From: Bog-473 sp963766995
GTDB taxonomy: Bacteria; Actinomycetota; Acidimicrobiia; Acidimicrobiales; RAAP-2
DNA length: 64,000 nucleotides
Reading direction: 5' to 3'
Assembly: GCA_963766995.1 (NCBI GenBank)
Contig: CAVYCE010000003.1
Span: 744,001-808,000, forward strand
Part shown: in pieces, positions 27,761 to 36,015 of the stretch
Numbering within the stretch: the stretch's first letter is position 1
How the letters are laid out: each line of letters starts with the position of its first letter
Position numbers and translations under genes: made by a program
Notes under the pieces: model-generated
What the model was told of the DNA's origin: nothing
Databases searched by the model: none
What the model saw: only the letters and a program-made list of their open reading frames with translations

Positions 27761-28734
27761 GCATTCCCGTGGTGGTCCACTGCCACGCAAAATGTGGTGG
27801 AGGCACAAGACACGCTGGTAAGCGCTCCCCCCGTGTCAATGAGCGATCCCTTGGTCCACGTGCTGCCGTTAAAGACGAAGGCGCGGCCAATGGAGTCGAC
27901 CGCCACACAGAAGGTGGTGGAAGCGCAAGACACCCCAGTCAGCCCGGAGCCGTTGGTGCCCGACAATGGCGGCTCGGTGGCGATGGAGACCGGAGTCGAG
28001 AAACTCGTTCCATTCCAGGCCAATACGTCGCCGGAACTGTCCACCGCCTCGCAGAAAGCGCTCGACACGCACGACACCGAGTTGAGCTGTCCCTGAGCGT
28101 CGGCGTCGTTGGGTTGGGTCCAGGTGTGACCATCCCAGACCGAAGGCCCTCCTTCAGCGGCAATGCAGAAGGACGGACTGACGCAGGAGATCTGATTGGC
28201 TGCCCCCCAGGCGCCGACATTCCCACTCCAGCGGGCACCGTTGTACACAAAGGAATTACCTTCACCGTCGATGGAGACGCAGAAAGTGGTACCCACACAA
28301 CTCACCGCCGTAAAGCCTTGGGCACCAGAGATGGTGGTTGGCGCCGACCATCCGGTCCCATTGAACGTCACTACTTGATTGAGATTGGGCACCGCCACGC
28401 AGAAGGCGGGAGTGGAACAGGTGAGATAGGTCGTCCCCTGGGGTGACGGAGATGACCCCACCGACCCGATGGAGCTGCTCTTGCCATTCGTCAACCGGTA
28501 GGACTGGCCAGTGGTCGAACCGGCCAGGCAGAAGTTGGCCGAAGGGCATGACACCACGCTCAAGTCAACGTGTGCGGCCAGCGGGATGGCCCGTGACCAT
28601 TGGCCGGCAGCCTCGCCTCCGGCGGTGGTTGAGGTCGACTGCGTCGAAGGCGGGGTGTGCCCGCCCGAGCAGGCTGACAGCGCCAGGGAGCCCATAAACA
28701 AGAGCGCGAACGCGCCACCGAGACGGCGGCTCAT
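27730..28734 (-). CDS. Exported lipoprotein with seven Cys-paired beta-propeller-like repeats
   Basis: A 334-residue predicted lipoprotein. The lipobox LSAC puts the lipidated Cys at residue 22, after a hydrophobic signal sequence, and a Ser/Thr-rich linker follows. The rest consists of seven repeats of about 35-45 residues with the pattern SC-x5-FC-x-A-x-D-x2-G-x4-WNG-x-W: for example SVSCVSSAFCEAVDSSG, GVSCASTTFCVAVDSIG and SVSCASTTFCVAVDHHG. Each repeat has a C-x5-C pair, probably a disulfide outside the membrane. Seven repeats suggest a seven-bladed propeller. Its ATG overlaps the Lrp stop as ATGA. No enzymatic motif is visible; binding or scaffolding is likely. Confidence 0.8.
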   Translation of the reverse strand: MSRRLGGAFALLFMGSLALSACSGGHTPPSTQSTSTTAGGEAAGQWSRAIPLAAHVDLSVVSCPSANFCLAGSTTGQSYRLTNGKSSSIGSVGSSPSPQGTTYLTCSTPAFCVAVPNLNQVVTFNGTGWSAPTTISGAQGFTAVSCVGTTFCVSIDGEGNSFVYNGARWSGNVGAWGAANQISCVSPSFCIAAEGGPSVWDGHTWTQPNDADAQGQLNSVSCVSSAFCEAVDSSGDVLAWNGTSFSTPVSIATEPPLSGTNGSGLTGVSCASTTFCVAVDSIGRAFVFNGSTWTKGSLIDTGGALTSVSCASTTFCVAVDHHGNAYVFGGVSNT

Positions 28735-29213
28735 GAAGAACGAGACAACGGTCCATTGCCTCCCTGGGCACGGCGGCGGGACCACGTATCGAGCACTATG
28801 AGGGTCTTCGTGCCAGTGACCCGACCACCGCGGCGCAGCTTCTCGATGACATGACCAAGACGCTCCACGTTTGGCACCTGCAGCCAGACCAGTGCGTCGG
28901 GATCACCGGCAGTGGTAAACACCGCTTGCACCTCGGGCAACTGCGAGGCCACGTCCTCAATCTCGTTGAGGTCGGCGGTGCCGGCAAAGCGAACCTCAGT
29001 AAACGCCTGGATCGGTCGCCCGGCTTTCCGATGATCGACCACCACCGTGTATCCGGAGATAACGCCGATGCGCTCGAGTCGCTCGATACGGCGAGTGACA
29101 GCCGAGGCGGATAGTGAGACACGCTCACCGATATCGGCCATGGTGCGTCGGGCGTTCTCCGAGAGGAGCTCGAGTATCTGATGATCCGTGGGGTCGAGTT
29201 CTTCCGCACTCAT
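28731..29213 (-). CDS. Lrp/AsnC-family transcriptional regulator
   Basis: A 160-residue regulator. The N-terminal winged helix reads LDPTDHQILELLSENARRT, with the recognition region LSASAVTRRIERLERIGVI. The C-terminal RAM (ligand/oligomer) domain follows, with FTEVRFAGTADLNEIED and VFTTAGDPDALVWLQV. Lrp-type proteins sense amino acids or small metabolites as octamers. The start is ATG 29213. The stop overlaps the lipoprotein start by 4 bases, so the two are translated together; that is an unusual pairing of a regulator with a surface protein. Confidence 0.9.
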   Translation of the reverse strand: MSAEELDPTDHQILELLSENARRTMADIGERVSLSASAVTRRIERLERIGVISGYTVVVDHRKAGRPIQAFTEVRFAGTADLNEIEDVASQLPEVQAVFTTAGDPDALVWLQVPNVERLGHVIEKLRRGGRVTGTKTLIVLDTWSRRRAQGGNGPLSRSS

Positions 29214-29250
29214 GACGCAAAGGTTAACGACGCCGCTCCCCGCTGCCCAT

Positions 29251-29832
29251 TCACGGGGGACCCAATCGATGGACCGAGACGGCATAGTCGCTCACCGGAC
29301 CGAACTCCTGTCGGTCCCAGGAGGACCAGCGCTCGACCAGCGTCAGGCCGCTCAGTCGAGCCAACTCGTCGTGGGCCGAGACGCCAAAGCCGTCGTGTTG
29401 AAGGGAATAGCCCGCGATGAGAAGTCCTCCAGTCACCAGGTGTCGGCCCATGTTGGCCAACACCATTCCCTCCGTTCCGGGAGCTACGAAAATGAGTACG
29501 TTCCCTGCCATGACGATGGCGTCGAATTGGCGATCGAGTGAGAGCTCCGGATCAGCCAGGTCGCCGCACAACCACGTCAGGTGTGGCGCCTTCTGGCGAG
29601 CTGTCTCCAACATTTGCTGGTCTAGATCGACCCCCACCACCTGGCGCCCCCGACGACTGAGTTCGATGGCCACCCTGCCGGTGCCACATCCGGCATCGAG
29701 CACCGACACGGGATCGAAGGCATCAACCAGATCAGCCTCACCGTGCACTGGCACACCGCGCGCCGCCAATTGGTCGAACCGACGGTCGTATTCGTCGCCG
29801 CGCGGCGCGTCAGTCTCACTCCATCGGCTCAT
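29251..29832 (-). CDS. Class I SAM-dependent methyltransferase
   Basis: A 193-residue methyltransferase. Motif I is VSVLDAGCGTGRVAIEL, followed by VVGVDLDQQMLETARQK, FDAIVMAGNVLIFV and LVTGGLLIAGYSL, the order expected of the class I Rossmann fold. It is short, with no added substrate domain, so the substrate is unknown. ATG 29832 (MSRWSETDAPRG) is the start that gives the usual lead-in to motif I; the frame remains open upstream but overlaps the secreted protein gene end. It lies upstream of lrp on the same strand with a 37-base gap. Confidence 0.87.
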   Translation of the reverse strand: MSRWSETDAPRGDEYDRRFDQLAARGVPVHGEADLVDAFDPVSVLDAGCGTGRVAIELSRRGRQVVGVDLDQQMLETARQKAPHLTWLCGDLADPELSLDRQFDAIVMAGNVLIFVAPGTEGMVLANMGRHLVTGGLLIAGYSLQHDGFGVSAHDELARLSGLTLVERWSSWDRQEFGPVSDYAVSVHRLGPP

Positions 29833-29854
29833 TGCTGGAGCCAATGCGATCGGC

Positions 29855-30523
29855 TCAGGGGATATCAATTCCACTAGGGAGCGTTTCCGTGGTGGCACCG
29901 GCAGGCAAGTCGAACAGGCTGTTCGATGGTGACTTGGTCAAGCTCTTAAGTTCGAAATAGTTCTTTCCCGTTCCCGAATAGGAGAGGATGCCCTGCTTAG
30001 TGATGCAGTATTTGCCGACCGTGCCGTGCACCGTCACGGTCACACAGGTTGAGGACTGTCCGGCAATGGAAGCGGAGCTCGTCGTCACCTTGATCCCTGC
30101 CGTGCGTGAAATCAGACCTTCCTTCGCCTCTCCAAATGCTGCCGCTGCTGTCGCGGGACTGAAGAGAGTTTCCAGGCTGGCGAAGGGATTCGAGGTGCCG
30201 GTAGATAGGCAAGAGGTCGCACCATCGCTCGTGGAGCAGAAGTAGGACTTCGTCCCCGTATCAACAACCGATCCTCCGCTGGCCGAGAAGTAGGACTTCG
30301 GTGGCGCCTGGGCAATCGTCACGGTCTCGTTCTGGCCACTCAGCGACGATTTGTACACCGCCTCAAAGGTGATCTTCTTCGCGCTATTGAGGCTCTTAGC
30401 CAGCGCATTGATATTGGAGCTGGTCACCTTCTTGTGAGCGGCTGACGCCGGGGTGGCCACGGACAGCATGAGCACCAGGCCGGCTCCGACGGCCGCGGCG
30501 CGAACAATGCGGGTTGTCGTCAT
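29855..30523 (-). CDS. Secreted protein of unknown function
   Basis: A 222-residue exported protein. An Arg-containing N-terminus and hydrophobic core end at a typical signal peptidase site (TPASAAHK, about residue 29). The mature part is rich in Ser, Thr and Gly with beta-type segments: KKITFEAVYKSSLSGQNETVTI, split in meaning between a strand and a turn, then SYFCSTSDGATSCL with a Cys pair and a second pair around SSTCVTVTV and KYCITKQG. The shape resembles LolA/LppX-like beta folds that bind lipids, but I cannot confirm this. No lipobox or anchor. It lies between the methyltransferase and the FabR-like gene. Confidence 0.7.
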   Translation of the reverse strand: MTTTRIVRAAAVGAGLVLMLSVATPASAAHKKVTSSNINALAKSLNSAKKITFEAVYKSSLSGQNETVTIAQAPPKSYFSASGGSVVDTGTKSYFCSTSDGATSCLSTGTSNPFASLETLFSPATAAAAFGEAKEGLISRTAGIKVTTSSASIAGQSSTCVTVTVHGTVGKYCITKQGILSYSGTGKNYFELKSLTKSPSNSLFDLPAGATTETLPSGIDIP

Positions 30524-30580
30524 GAGCGAACGCTAGGTACGGCACCATCTCATGTCAATCATCTGCCCGCACCAAACGAA

Positions 30581-31222
30581 CTACGGGCTGGAGGAAGCCA
30601 GGCTCCCGTCCCAGGCTGGCACACCCAGACTGATGAGCCGGAGTTGTTTCTTGGTTCGTTCCACGATCTCTTGTTCTTCCTCAGGCCCTACTTCGAGGAG
30701 CTCCGCCACCATGCGGATGATGGTTTCGGTGATGACGCCGGCAAGCATGCGTCGATCTTCAATGGACCAGGCATCCACGCCGGGCATCGCGACAAGGTCG
30801 ATGGCCAGCTCATCGGCGAACAGTTGTAGTTCTCGGTTGACGGCCCTTCGCAGACGGCGCACGCCGCCATAGCGCTCACGAGCGATGAAGCGAAAGTGCG
30901 ACGTGTGATGGTGCATGTGCATCACAACCACGGCCAGTGAGCGCTTGATGGTGTCGCCGTCGAATGAGGTCTGTGAGCGGGCGTCCTTGAGCATTTCCCC
31001 CAATGAGTGGAACGATTCTTCGACCAGAACCAGTCCGAGTTCCTCCATATCGTCGAAATGCCGATAGAAGGCGGTGGGCGTAATTCCGGCCTCTCGGGTC
31101 ACCTCGCGCAGGCTCAAGCTGTCGAAGGAATGGCGGGACAGGAGCTTCAGCGCCGCCCTGACCAACGCCTGCCGCGTAAGCTCCTTGCTTTCCAGTCGTC
31201 TTGAGGTATTCCCTTTAGGCAC
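30581..31222 (-). CDS. TetR-family regulator, FabR/DesT-like
   Basis: A 213-residue TetR regulator. The helix-turn-helix is LSLREVTREAGITPTAFYRHFDDMEELG. Then FHSLGEMLKDAR, HFRFIARERYGGVRRLRRAV and ELQLFADELAIDLV match the FabR/DesT group, which senses the ratio of unsaturated to saturated acyl-CoA or acyl-ACP and represses desaturase genes. Its position supports this: it is divergent from a ferredoxin reductase/acyl desaturase operon, 153 bases away. The start is GTG 31222. Two 7-base direct repeats close to its own start and palindromes at the operon promoter are candidate binding sites. Confidence 0.88.
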   Translation of the reverse strand: MPKGNTSRRLESKELTRQALVRAALKLLSRHSFDSLSLREVTREAGITPTAFYRHFDDMEELGLVLVEESFHSLGEMLKDARSQTSFDGDTIKRSLAVVVMHMHHHTSHFRFIARERYGGVRRLRRAVNRELQLFADELAIDLVAMPGVDAWSIEDRRMLAGVITETIIRMVAELLEVGPEEEQEIVERTKKQLRLISLGVPAWDGSLASSSP

Positions 31223-31226
31223 TTTG

Positions 31227-31244
31227 CGCTCACTTTTCGTTCAC
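31227..31244. promoter_or_regulatory. Direct repeats upstream of the FabR/DesT-like gene
   Basis: On the minus strand GTGAACG (31238-31244) and GTGAGCG (31227-31233) are spaced 11 bases apart, just upstream of the regulator start. They resemble the GTGAACG half-site known for Pseudomonas DesT. Here they are direct rather than inverted, so the assignment is tentative. Confidence 0.35.
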
Positions 31245-31336
31245 AATCGTATATCGAGATTGATTCAGGAGGTGCGGGATTACCAGGCAGAGTAGGCAAA
31301 ACAGTGTGAATCCCACGCCCAAGGTCATCGAACGAT

Positions 31337-31385
31337 CAGTTGACAACTGTAGACTAACGCTCTTACAGTTAACACATGTCAACTG
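31337..31385 (+). promoter_or_regulatory. Promoter and operator of the desaturase operon (leaderless)
   Basis: A consensus -35 TTGACA at 31340-31345 is followed after 18 bases by a -10 TACAGT at 31364-31369. The start codon of the reductase gene lies only 6 bases after the -10, so the transcript probably begins at or next to the ATG with no leader. CAGTTG-a-CAACTG (31337-31349) is a perfect palindrome over the -35. AACTGTA (31345-31351) and TACAGTT (31364-31370) form an inverted repeat across the spacer. CAGTTAAC (31366) and GTCAACTG (31378) flank the start codon. These are well placed for repression by the adjacent FabR/DesT-like protein. Confidence 0.65.
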
Positions 31386-32491
31386 ACACGGTCGCTCGTC
31401 CTCTGACGAAGAGACTCCTACGGAGGGCGATCCGCGTGTTCGATGCCGCGGCCACTCCTTATGGAGTCGACCGCTATGTCGAACTCGTCCGGCCGACGTG
31501 GTCTTCAACCGAGGTCCGGGCCAAGGTGGTTTCGGTTCGACGCATGACCCGTCGCAGCGTCACCCTTACCCTTCGGCCCAACGGAAACTGGACCGGATTC
31601 CGGGCCGGCCAATACACCCAACTCACCGTCGAGATTGACGGCGTTCGCCACACCCGTTGTTTCTCCATGGCCAATGCCGCCACGGCCCGCGACGGGCTCC
31701 TGGAGCTCACCGTTACGGCCCACCCAGATGGCCGAGTCAGCCAGCACTTGCGCCGCGCAGCCGAACGGGGACAAACCGTCGGGCTGACGAAGGCACAGGG
31801 ATTCTTCACGTTGCCAGAGATCGAGCCGGCCCACTTGCTGCTCATCAGTGGTGGCAGTGGCATCACGCCAGTGATGTCAATGCTGCGCACTCGCTGCGCA
31901 TTGGGCTGGACCAATCCAGTGACTTTCCTCCACTACGCGCTCACAGCCGCTGACATGCTCTACGCCGAGGAGCTCGACACACTCGTCGCTACTTCCTCCA
32001 ACGTACGTCTCATCCGCGTGTTCACCGATGCACCTGGTACCGGCGACTTGGACGGCTTCATGACCGAAGACCAACTCACCGTCGCCATGCCGGACTGGCA
32101 GCAGGCCGAAGCTTTCGTCTGCGGGCCCGCTCCCCTGATGGATACCGCCCGACGAATCTTCACTGCCGCCGATCGAGACGATCACCTCCACACCGAAGTC
32201 TTCACCCTGGCTCAGTTCACGGCCGAGGCGGGATCGATCGATGGCACCGTGCGCTTCGGCGCCAGCGAGATCGGCGTCCCGAGCAACGGAATGCCGCTTT
32301 TGGCCCAAGCCGAATCAGCCGGCCTCACTCCTTTGCATGGCTGCCGCATGGGCATCTGTCGTACCTGTACCCGACGACTCTGTTCAGGCGTTGTGCGCAA
32401 TGCTGTCACTGGTGAGCTGACCAGCGGCCCCGATGTGAACATCCGGATCTGCATCAACGTCCCCATGGGCGACGTTGAGATCGACCTCTAA
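31376..32491 (+). CDS. Ferredoxin reductase with C-terminal 2Fe-2S domain (desaturase electron donor, Rv3230c-like)
   Basis: A 371-residue electron-transfer protein. An FAD-binding barrel (FRAGQYTQLTV, CFSMANAAT) and an NAD(P)-binding domain (LLISGGSGITPVMSML, AFVCGPAPLMDTAR) are followed by a plant-type [2Fe-2S] domain with GCRMGICRTCTRRL and a later Cys in IRICINVP. The layout matches mycobacterial Rv3230c, which feeds electrons to the DesA3 stearoyl-CoA desaturase. The next gene, 24 bases on, is such a desaturase. ATG 31376 directly follows a promoter, suggesting leaderless translation. No membrane segment; it would dock on the membrane-bound desaturase. Confidence 0.9.
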   Translation: MSTDTVARPLTKRLLRRAIRVFDAAATPYGVDRYVELVRPTWSSTEVRAKVVSVRRMTRRSVTLTLRPNGNWTGFRAGQYTQLTVEIDGVRHTRCFSMANAATARDGLLELTVTAHPDGRVSQHLRRAAERGQTVGLTKAQGFFTLPEIEPAHLLLISGGSGITPVMSMLRTRCALGWTNPVTFLHYALTAADMLYAEELDTLVATSSNVRLIRVFTDAPGTGDLDGFMTEDQLTVAMPDWQQAEAFVCGPAPLMDTARRIFTAADRDDHLHTEVFTLAQFTAEAGSIDGTVRFGASEIGVPSNGMPLLAQAESAGLTPLHGCRMGICRTCTRRLCSGVVRNAVTGELTSGPDVNIRICINVPMGDVEIDL

Positions 32492-32515
32492 CTTTAAGAA
32501 CCCAAAAGGAAACCA

Positions 32516-33649
32516 ATGACCACCGTTGCCGAGGTGCATGGCCTCACCGATGCACAGCTCGATGCCCTCGCACTCGAGTTCGATGCCCTCCGAGCAGAAG
32601 TGTCCTCAAAGCTTGGTGCCGAGGACGTGCGCTATATCCGTCGTCTCATCCGCATTCAGCGTTGGAGTGAGATCGGTGGGCGGGCATCGTTGTTCCTCGG
32701 TTTCCTGCCGCCGTTCTGGCTGGCTGGCGTGGGCGCACTGTCGCTCTCCAAAATTTTGGACAACATGGAGATCGGCCACAACGTCCTGCACGGTCAGTAC
32801 GACTGGACGAACGACCCGGCTCTTTCCTCCACTGAGTTTGAGTGGGACTCTTCCTGCCCGGCCAAAGGCTGGCAGCACTATCACAACTACCTGCACCACA
32901 CGAACACGAACATCACCGACAAGGACCGCGACATTGGCTACGGCGTCATCAGGATCAGCGCCGAGACGCCTTGGACGCCGGCCCGTCTGGGCAACCCCCT
33001 CTATGCATTGGGACTTGCCCTTATCTTCGACCACGGGATCATGCTGCACGACGTCGATATCGCCCAGGTGCGTGGCGGAAACAAGCCATGGTGGGAAGCC
33101 AAGCCTGCTCTCGTCAACGGACTGAAGAAGTCAGGCAAACTGGCCTTCCGGGATTACATCATGTGGCCGGCCTTCACCGGACCGCTGTTCTTCTCCACCA
33201 TGCTGGCCGATGCACTGGCGAACGTGATTCGTAACATTTGGGCCTTCATCATCATCTTCTGTGGCCACTTTCCCAGCGGTGTGCTCGAGTTCACCGAGGA
33301 AGAGTGCGAAGAGGAGTCCAAGGGTCACTGGTACTTCCGCCAGATTCTTGGTTCGGGCAATATCAGCGGCGGCAAGCTGTTTCACATCATGAGCGGCAAC
33401 TTGAGCTTCCAGATTGAGCACCACCTCTTCCCCGACATTCCGGCCCGGCGCTACCAGCAGATCGCTCCCCAGGTGCGTGAGATCTGCGAGCGCTACGGCA
33501 TCCCTTACAACACCGGCCGCCTGTCGCGTCAGTTTGGCTCGGTGATCGGCAAGATTTTCCGCTTCGCCCTTCCCGGTCGCTCGACCAAGGCAGCAGCACA
33601 CCCTCCCACCACGCCCGAGCGGAAGCCGGCAGAACTCCTCGCCGCATAG
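32516..33649 (+). CDS. Membrane-bound acyl-CoA/fatty acid desaturase (DesA3-like)
   Basis: A 377-residue integral membrane desaturase that puts a cis double bond into acyl chains using oxygen and reduced ferredoxin-type donors. The three His boxes are present: EIGHNVLHGQYD, HNYLHHTNTNI and QIEHHLFPDIPARRY. Two hydrophobic hairpins lie around residues 60-85 and 220-250. The ATG 32516 has AAAGGAAA before it. It is co-transcribed with the upstream reductase and likely controlled by the FabR/DesT-like gene. In mycobacteria the equivalent makes oleate for membrane lipids. The C-terminal tail (KAAAHPPTTPERKPAEL) is low complexity and probably cytoplasmic. Confidence 0.92.
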   Translation: MTTVAEVHGLTDAQLDALALEFDALRAEVSSKLGAEDVRYIRRLIRIQRWSEIGGRASLFLGFLPPFWLAGVGALSLSKILDNMEIGHNVLHGQYDWTNDPALSSTEFEWDSSCPAKGWQHYHNYLHHTNTNITDKDRDIGYGVIRISAETPWTPARLGNPLYALGLALIFDHGIMLHDVDIAQVRGGNKPWWEAKPALVNGLKKSGKLAFRDYIMWPAFTGPLFFSTMLADALANVIRNIWAFIIIFCGHFPSGVLEFTEEECEEESKGHWYFRQILGSGNISGGKLFHIMSGNLSFQIEHHLFPDIPARRYQQIAPQVREICERYGIPYNTGRLSRQFGSVIGKIFRFALPGRSTKAAAHPPTTPERKPAELLAA

Positions 33650-33683
33650 TTTCAACCTCAGGCAGGCTCTGTAGTCTGACCTC

Positions 33684-34442
33684 GTGTGCCTACTGATCGT
33701 CGCCTCGCGCGTCGTTGCAGGAGCACCGCTGCTCATTGCCGCCAATCGCGATGAGTTTCTGATCCGACCCACATCACCTTTCGACACGTTGTCCGTGGGC
33801 CCGCCCCAAGTCCTCGGTGGACGCGATCAGCAGTCCGGCGGGACTTGGCTCACCATCAACCGCTACGGGGTCTTCGCCGGTCTCACCAATCAGCCTCTCG
33901 GCGAGAACAAGAACCCGACCTTGCGCTCTCGGGGCGAGCTCCCGCTGGCACTCGCCACGCATTCGACCGCTCACGGCGCCGCGACTGATTTTGTCGAACG
34001 GTATGACCCGCTGCAGTACAACGGCTGCTGGTTGCTTGTCGGCGACCGGGACTCTCTGTTCTTCATCGACTTCACCGCAGCGAGCGAACCCACCGCCGTA
34101 CCGTTGCCGCCGGGCGTCCATGTCCTGGAGAACAAAGCGCTGGGTGCCCCCTCCCCCAAGGCCGATCTTGTGCACCAATTGCTCGGCCCACTTCAGGGCA
34201 GTCCGACTGCGGTGCTCGAGGGACTCATCCGGGTCCTCTCTGACCACAGCGTTCCGGAGCCAACAGCAGAGGTGCCCAAGACTTCGGCCAACTGCATCCA
34301 TCTTGACGGCTACGGCACCCGCTCATCGTGCGTCATTCGCTGTGGGGATGACGCCGAATTGCCACCAGACTGTTGGGTGGCCGATGGTCCACCTTGCACG
34401 TCCCCGTTTGTCGATGTCAGTTCATTGTGGAATGACGACTGA
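33684..34442 (+). CDS. NRDE-family (TANGO2-like) protein
   Basis: A 252-residue protein starting at GTG 33684 with MCLLIVASR. The Cys at position 2 and the NRDE signature in LLIAANRDEFLIRPT define the NRDE/TANGO2 family, thought to have an Ntn-hydrolase-like fold with Cys 2 as nucleophile after Met removal. GGRDQQSGGTWLTINRYGVFAGLTN is the conserved second block. In animals TANGO2 is linked to lipid and haem handling; the bacterial role is unknown. It follows the desaturase by 34 bases on the same strand, so it may be part of that transcript. The 3' end overlaps the convergent GH13 gene by 26 bases. Confidence 0.88.
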   Translation: MCLLIVASRVVAGAPLLIAANRDEFLIRPTSPFDTLSVGPPQVLGGRDQQSGGTWLTINRYGVFAGLTNQPLGENKNPTLRSRGELPLALATHSTAHGAATDFVERYDPLQYNGCWLLVGDRDSLFFIDFTAASEPTAVPLPPGVHVLENKALGAPSPKADLVHQLLGPLQGSPTAVLEGLIRVLSDHSVPEPTAEVPKTSANCIHLDGYGTRSSCVIRCGDDAELPPDCWVADGPPCTSPFVDVSSLWNDD

Positions 34443-36015
34443 ATATGAGACCTTCCCAAGGAGCCAGCTCCACTGAGCCGTCCAGCTCGGTCCCATCTCT
34501 CTTCCGGTCAGTGCCGATCAACACCGTGCCCGACCATCCATCCACTGTGTGCTTCTCATCACTCATGTTGATGGCCACCACGACACGCTGACCCCGAACC
34601 CAGCACCACAGCCCATCTGCGGTCGGAACCGACTGGTACTCACCCTCGGCCAGCTCGGTCGTCGAACGGCGCAGGGCGATGAGGTCACGGCACAACGTCA
34701 GTATGGAATCGGGATCGCCAACCTGATCGGCCACGTTGCACCCGGAGACGTCGCCCAGCGGAAGCCAGGGTGAGACGCCCTCAGTCGTGAAGCCCCCACC
34801 CGGACCGGGCTGCCATTGCATGGGCGTCCGACTGGCGTCGCGGCCCTCATAAAATGGCATGAAGCGCACGCCCAAAGGATCACGCATGTCCTCATGAGCG
34901 ACCGCCGTATTGCACTGCCCGATCTCGTCACCTTGATAGAGCACGGCGGTGCCGCGCAAGGATAGGAGCATGAGCAGTGCCGTACGAGTCTTGACCGGAT
35001 CGTCGCCGGCCCAGCGGGTGGCAAAGCGGGACATGTCGTGGTTGGACCCCGTCCAGGCCGGCCACGCGCCCGGTGGCAGGACCTCTTCCATGCTCTCGAC
35101 GATTCCCCGCATGGTGGTGGCGTCGAATGCCGCGCTGATGAACGGAAAGTTGAAGGACAGTTGGAGCTCGTCGGTCCCATTGCCGTAATAGAGGGCCAGC
35201 TGCTCCACCGGGACCGGTGTCTCACCGATCAGAATGGGGGGTTCCGGATATGAGTCGACGAGCGCCCGCCAGCGGCGCAGTACCTCGTGCACTTCGGGCC
35301 GATTGGCGTTGAACACTGGACGCTGGCCAAACATCTGCGTCTCGAAGTCATCCTCCTCAGTGGCAGGTGGGTTGTCTCGTAGCAGTGCGTCCTTGATGAT
35401 GATGTTGCACACATCAATTCGAAAACCAGCTATTCCCCGCTCCACCCAGAAACGCATGATGTCGTCGAAGGCGTCGCGGACTTCCTCGTTCCACCAGTTG
35501 AGGTCCGGCTGCTCACAGAGGTGATTGTGGAAGTAGGACTGGCCGGTGGTGGCATCGGAGGTCCATCCCGAACCGCCGAAACTGCTGACCCAATTATTCG
35601 GAGGAGACCCGTCTTCTTTTGGATCAGCCCAGACGTACCAGTCCCGCTTGGCCGAGGTGCGGGAAGATCGGGAATCAATGAACCAGGGGTGCTCGACACT
35701 GGTGTGATTGGGCACCAAATCCATCAACACGCGAATCCCTCGTTGACCAGATTGCTCCACGAGCTCGGTCACGTCGTCCATGGTCCCGAGATCGGGCTGA
35801 ATGGCGCAGAAGTCGGCGACGTCGTAGCCCCAATCTGCGTTGGGCGACACCGTGACTGGCGACAGCCAGATGGCGTCCACGCCGAGCCAAGCCAGATGGT
35901 CAAGACGAGCGATGATGCCCGGGATATCGCCCACGCCGTCCCCATTGGAATCAGCGAACGAGCGCGGATAGATCTGGTACAGCACGGCCGACTTCCACCA
36001 CGGCGATCCGCTCAC
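34417..36015 (-). CDS. GH13 alpha-glucosidase / oligo-1,6-glucosidase-like
   Basis: A 532-residue glycoside hydrolase family 13 enzyme. The (beta/alpha)8 barrel starts with VLYQIYPRSFADSNGDGVGD. The conserved regions follow: LVPNHTS, the nucleophile Asp in GFRIDVCN, the acid/base Glu in ILIGETPV and the transition-state Asp in SNHDMSR. A C-terminal beta domain ends the protein. Small soluble enzymes of this type cleave alpha-glucosides from maltose, isomaltose or trehalose-like sugars. No signal peptide, so it acts in the cytoplasm. GTG 36015 overlaps the dioxygenase stop as GTGA. It is the last gene of the GH5-dioxygenase-GH13 operon. Confidence 0.9.
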   Translation of the reverse strand: MSGSPWWKSAVLYQIYPRSFADSNGDGVGDIPGIIARLDHLAWLGVDAIWLSPVTVSPNADWGYDVADFCAIQPDLGTMDDVTELVEQSGQRGIRVLMDLVPNHTSVEHPWFIDSRSSRTSAKRDWYVWADPKEDGSPPNNWVSSFGGSGWTSDATTGQSYFHNHLCEQPDLNWWNEEVRDAFDDIMRFWVERGIAGFRIDVCNIIIKDALLRDNPPATEEDDFETQMFGQRPVFNANRPEVHEVLRRWRALVDSYPEPPILIGETPVPVEQLALYYGNGTDELQLSFNFPFISAAFDATTMRGIVESMEEVLPPGAWPAWTGSNHDMSRFATRWAGDDPVKTRTALLMLLSLRGTAVLYQGDEIGQCNTAVAHEDMRDPLGVRFMPFYEGRDASRTPMQWQPGPGGGFTTEGVSPWLPLGDVSGCNVADQVGDPDSILTLCRDLIALRRSTTELAEGEYQSVPTADGLWCWVRGQRVVVAINMSDEKHTVDGWSGTVLIGTDRKRDGTELDGSVELAPWEGLIFSRHSTMN

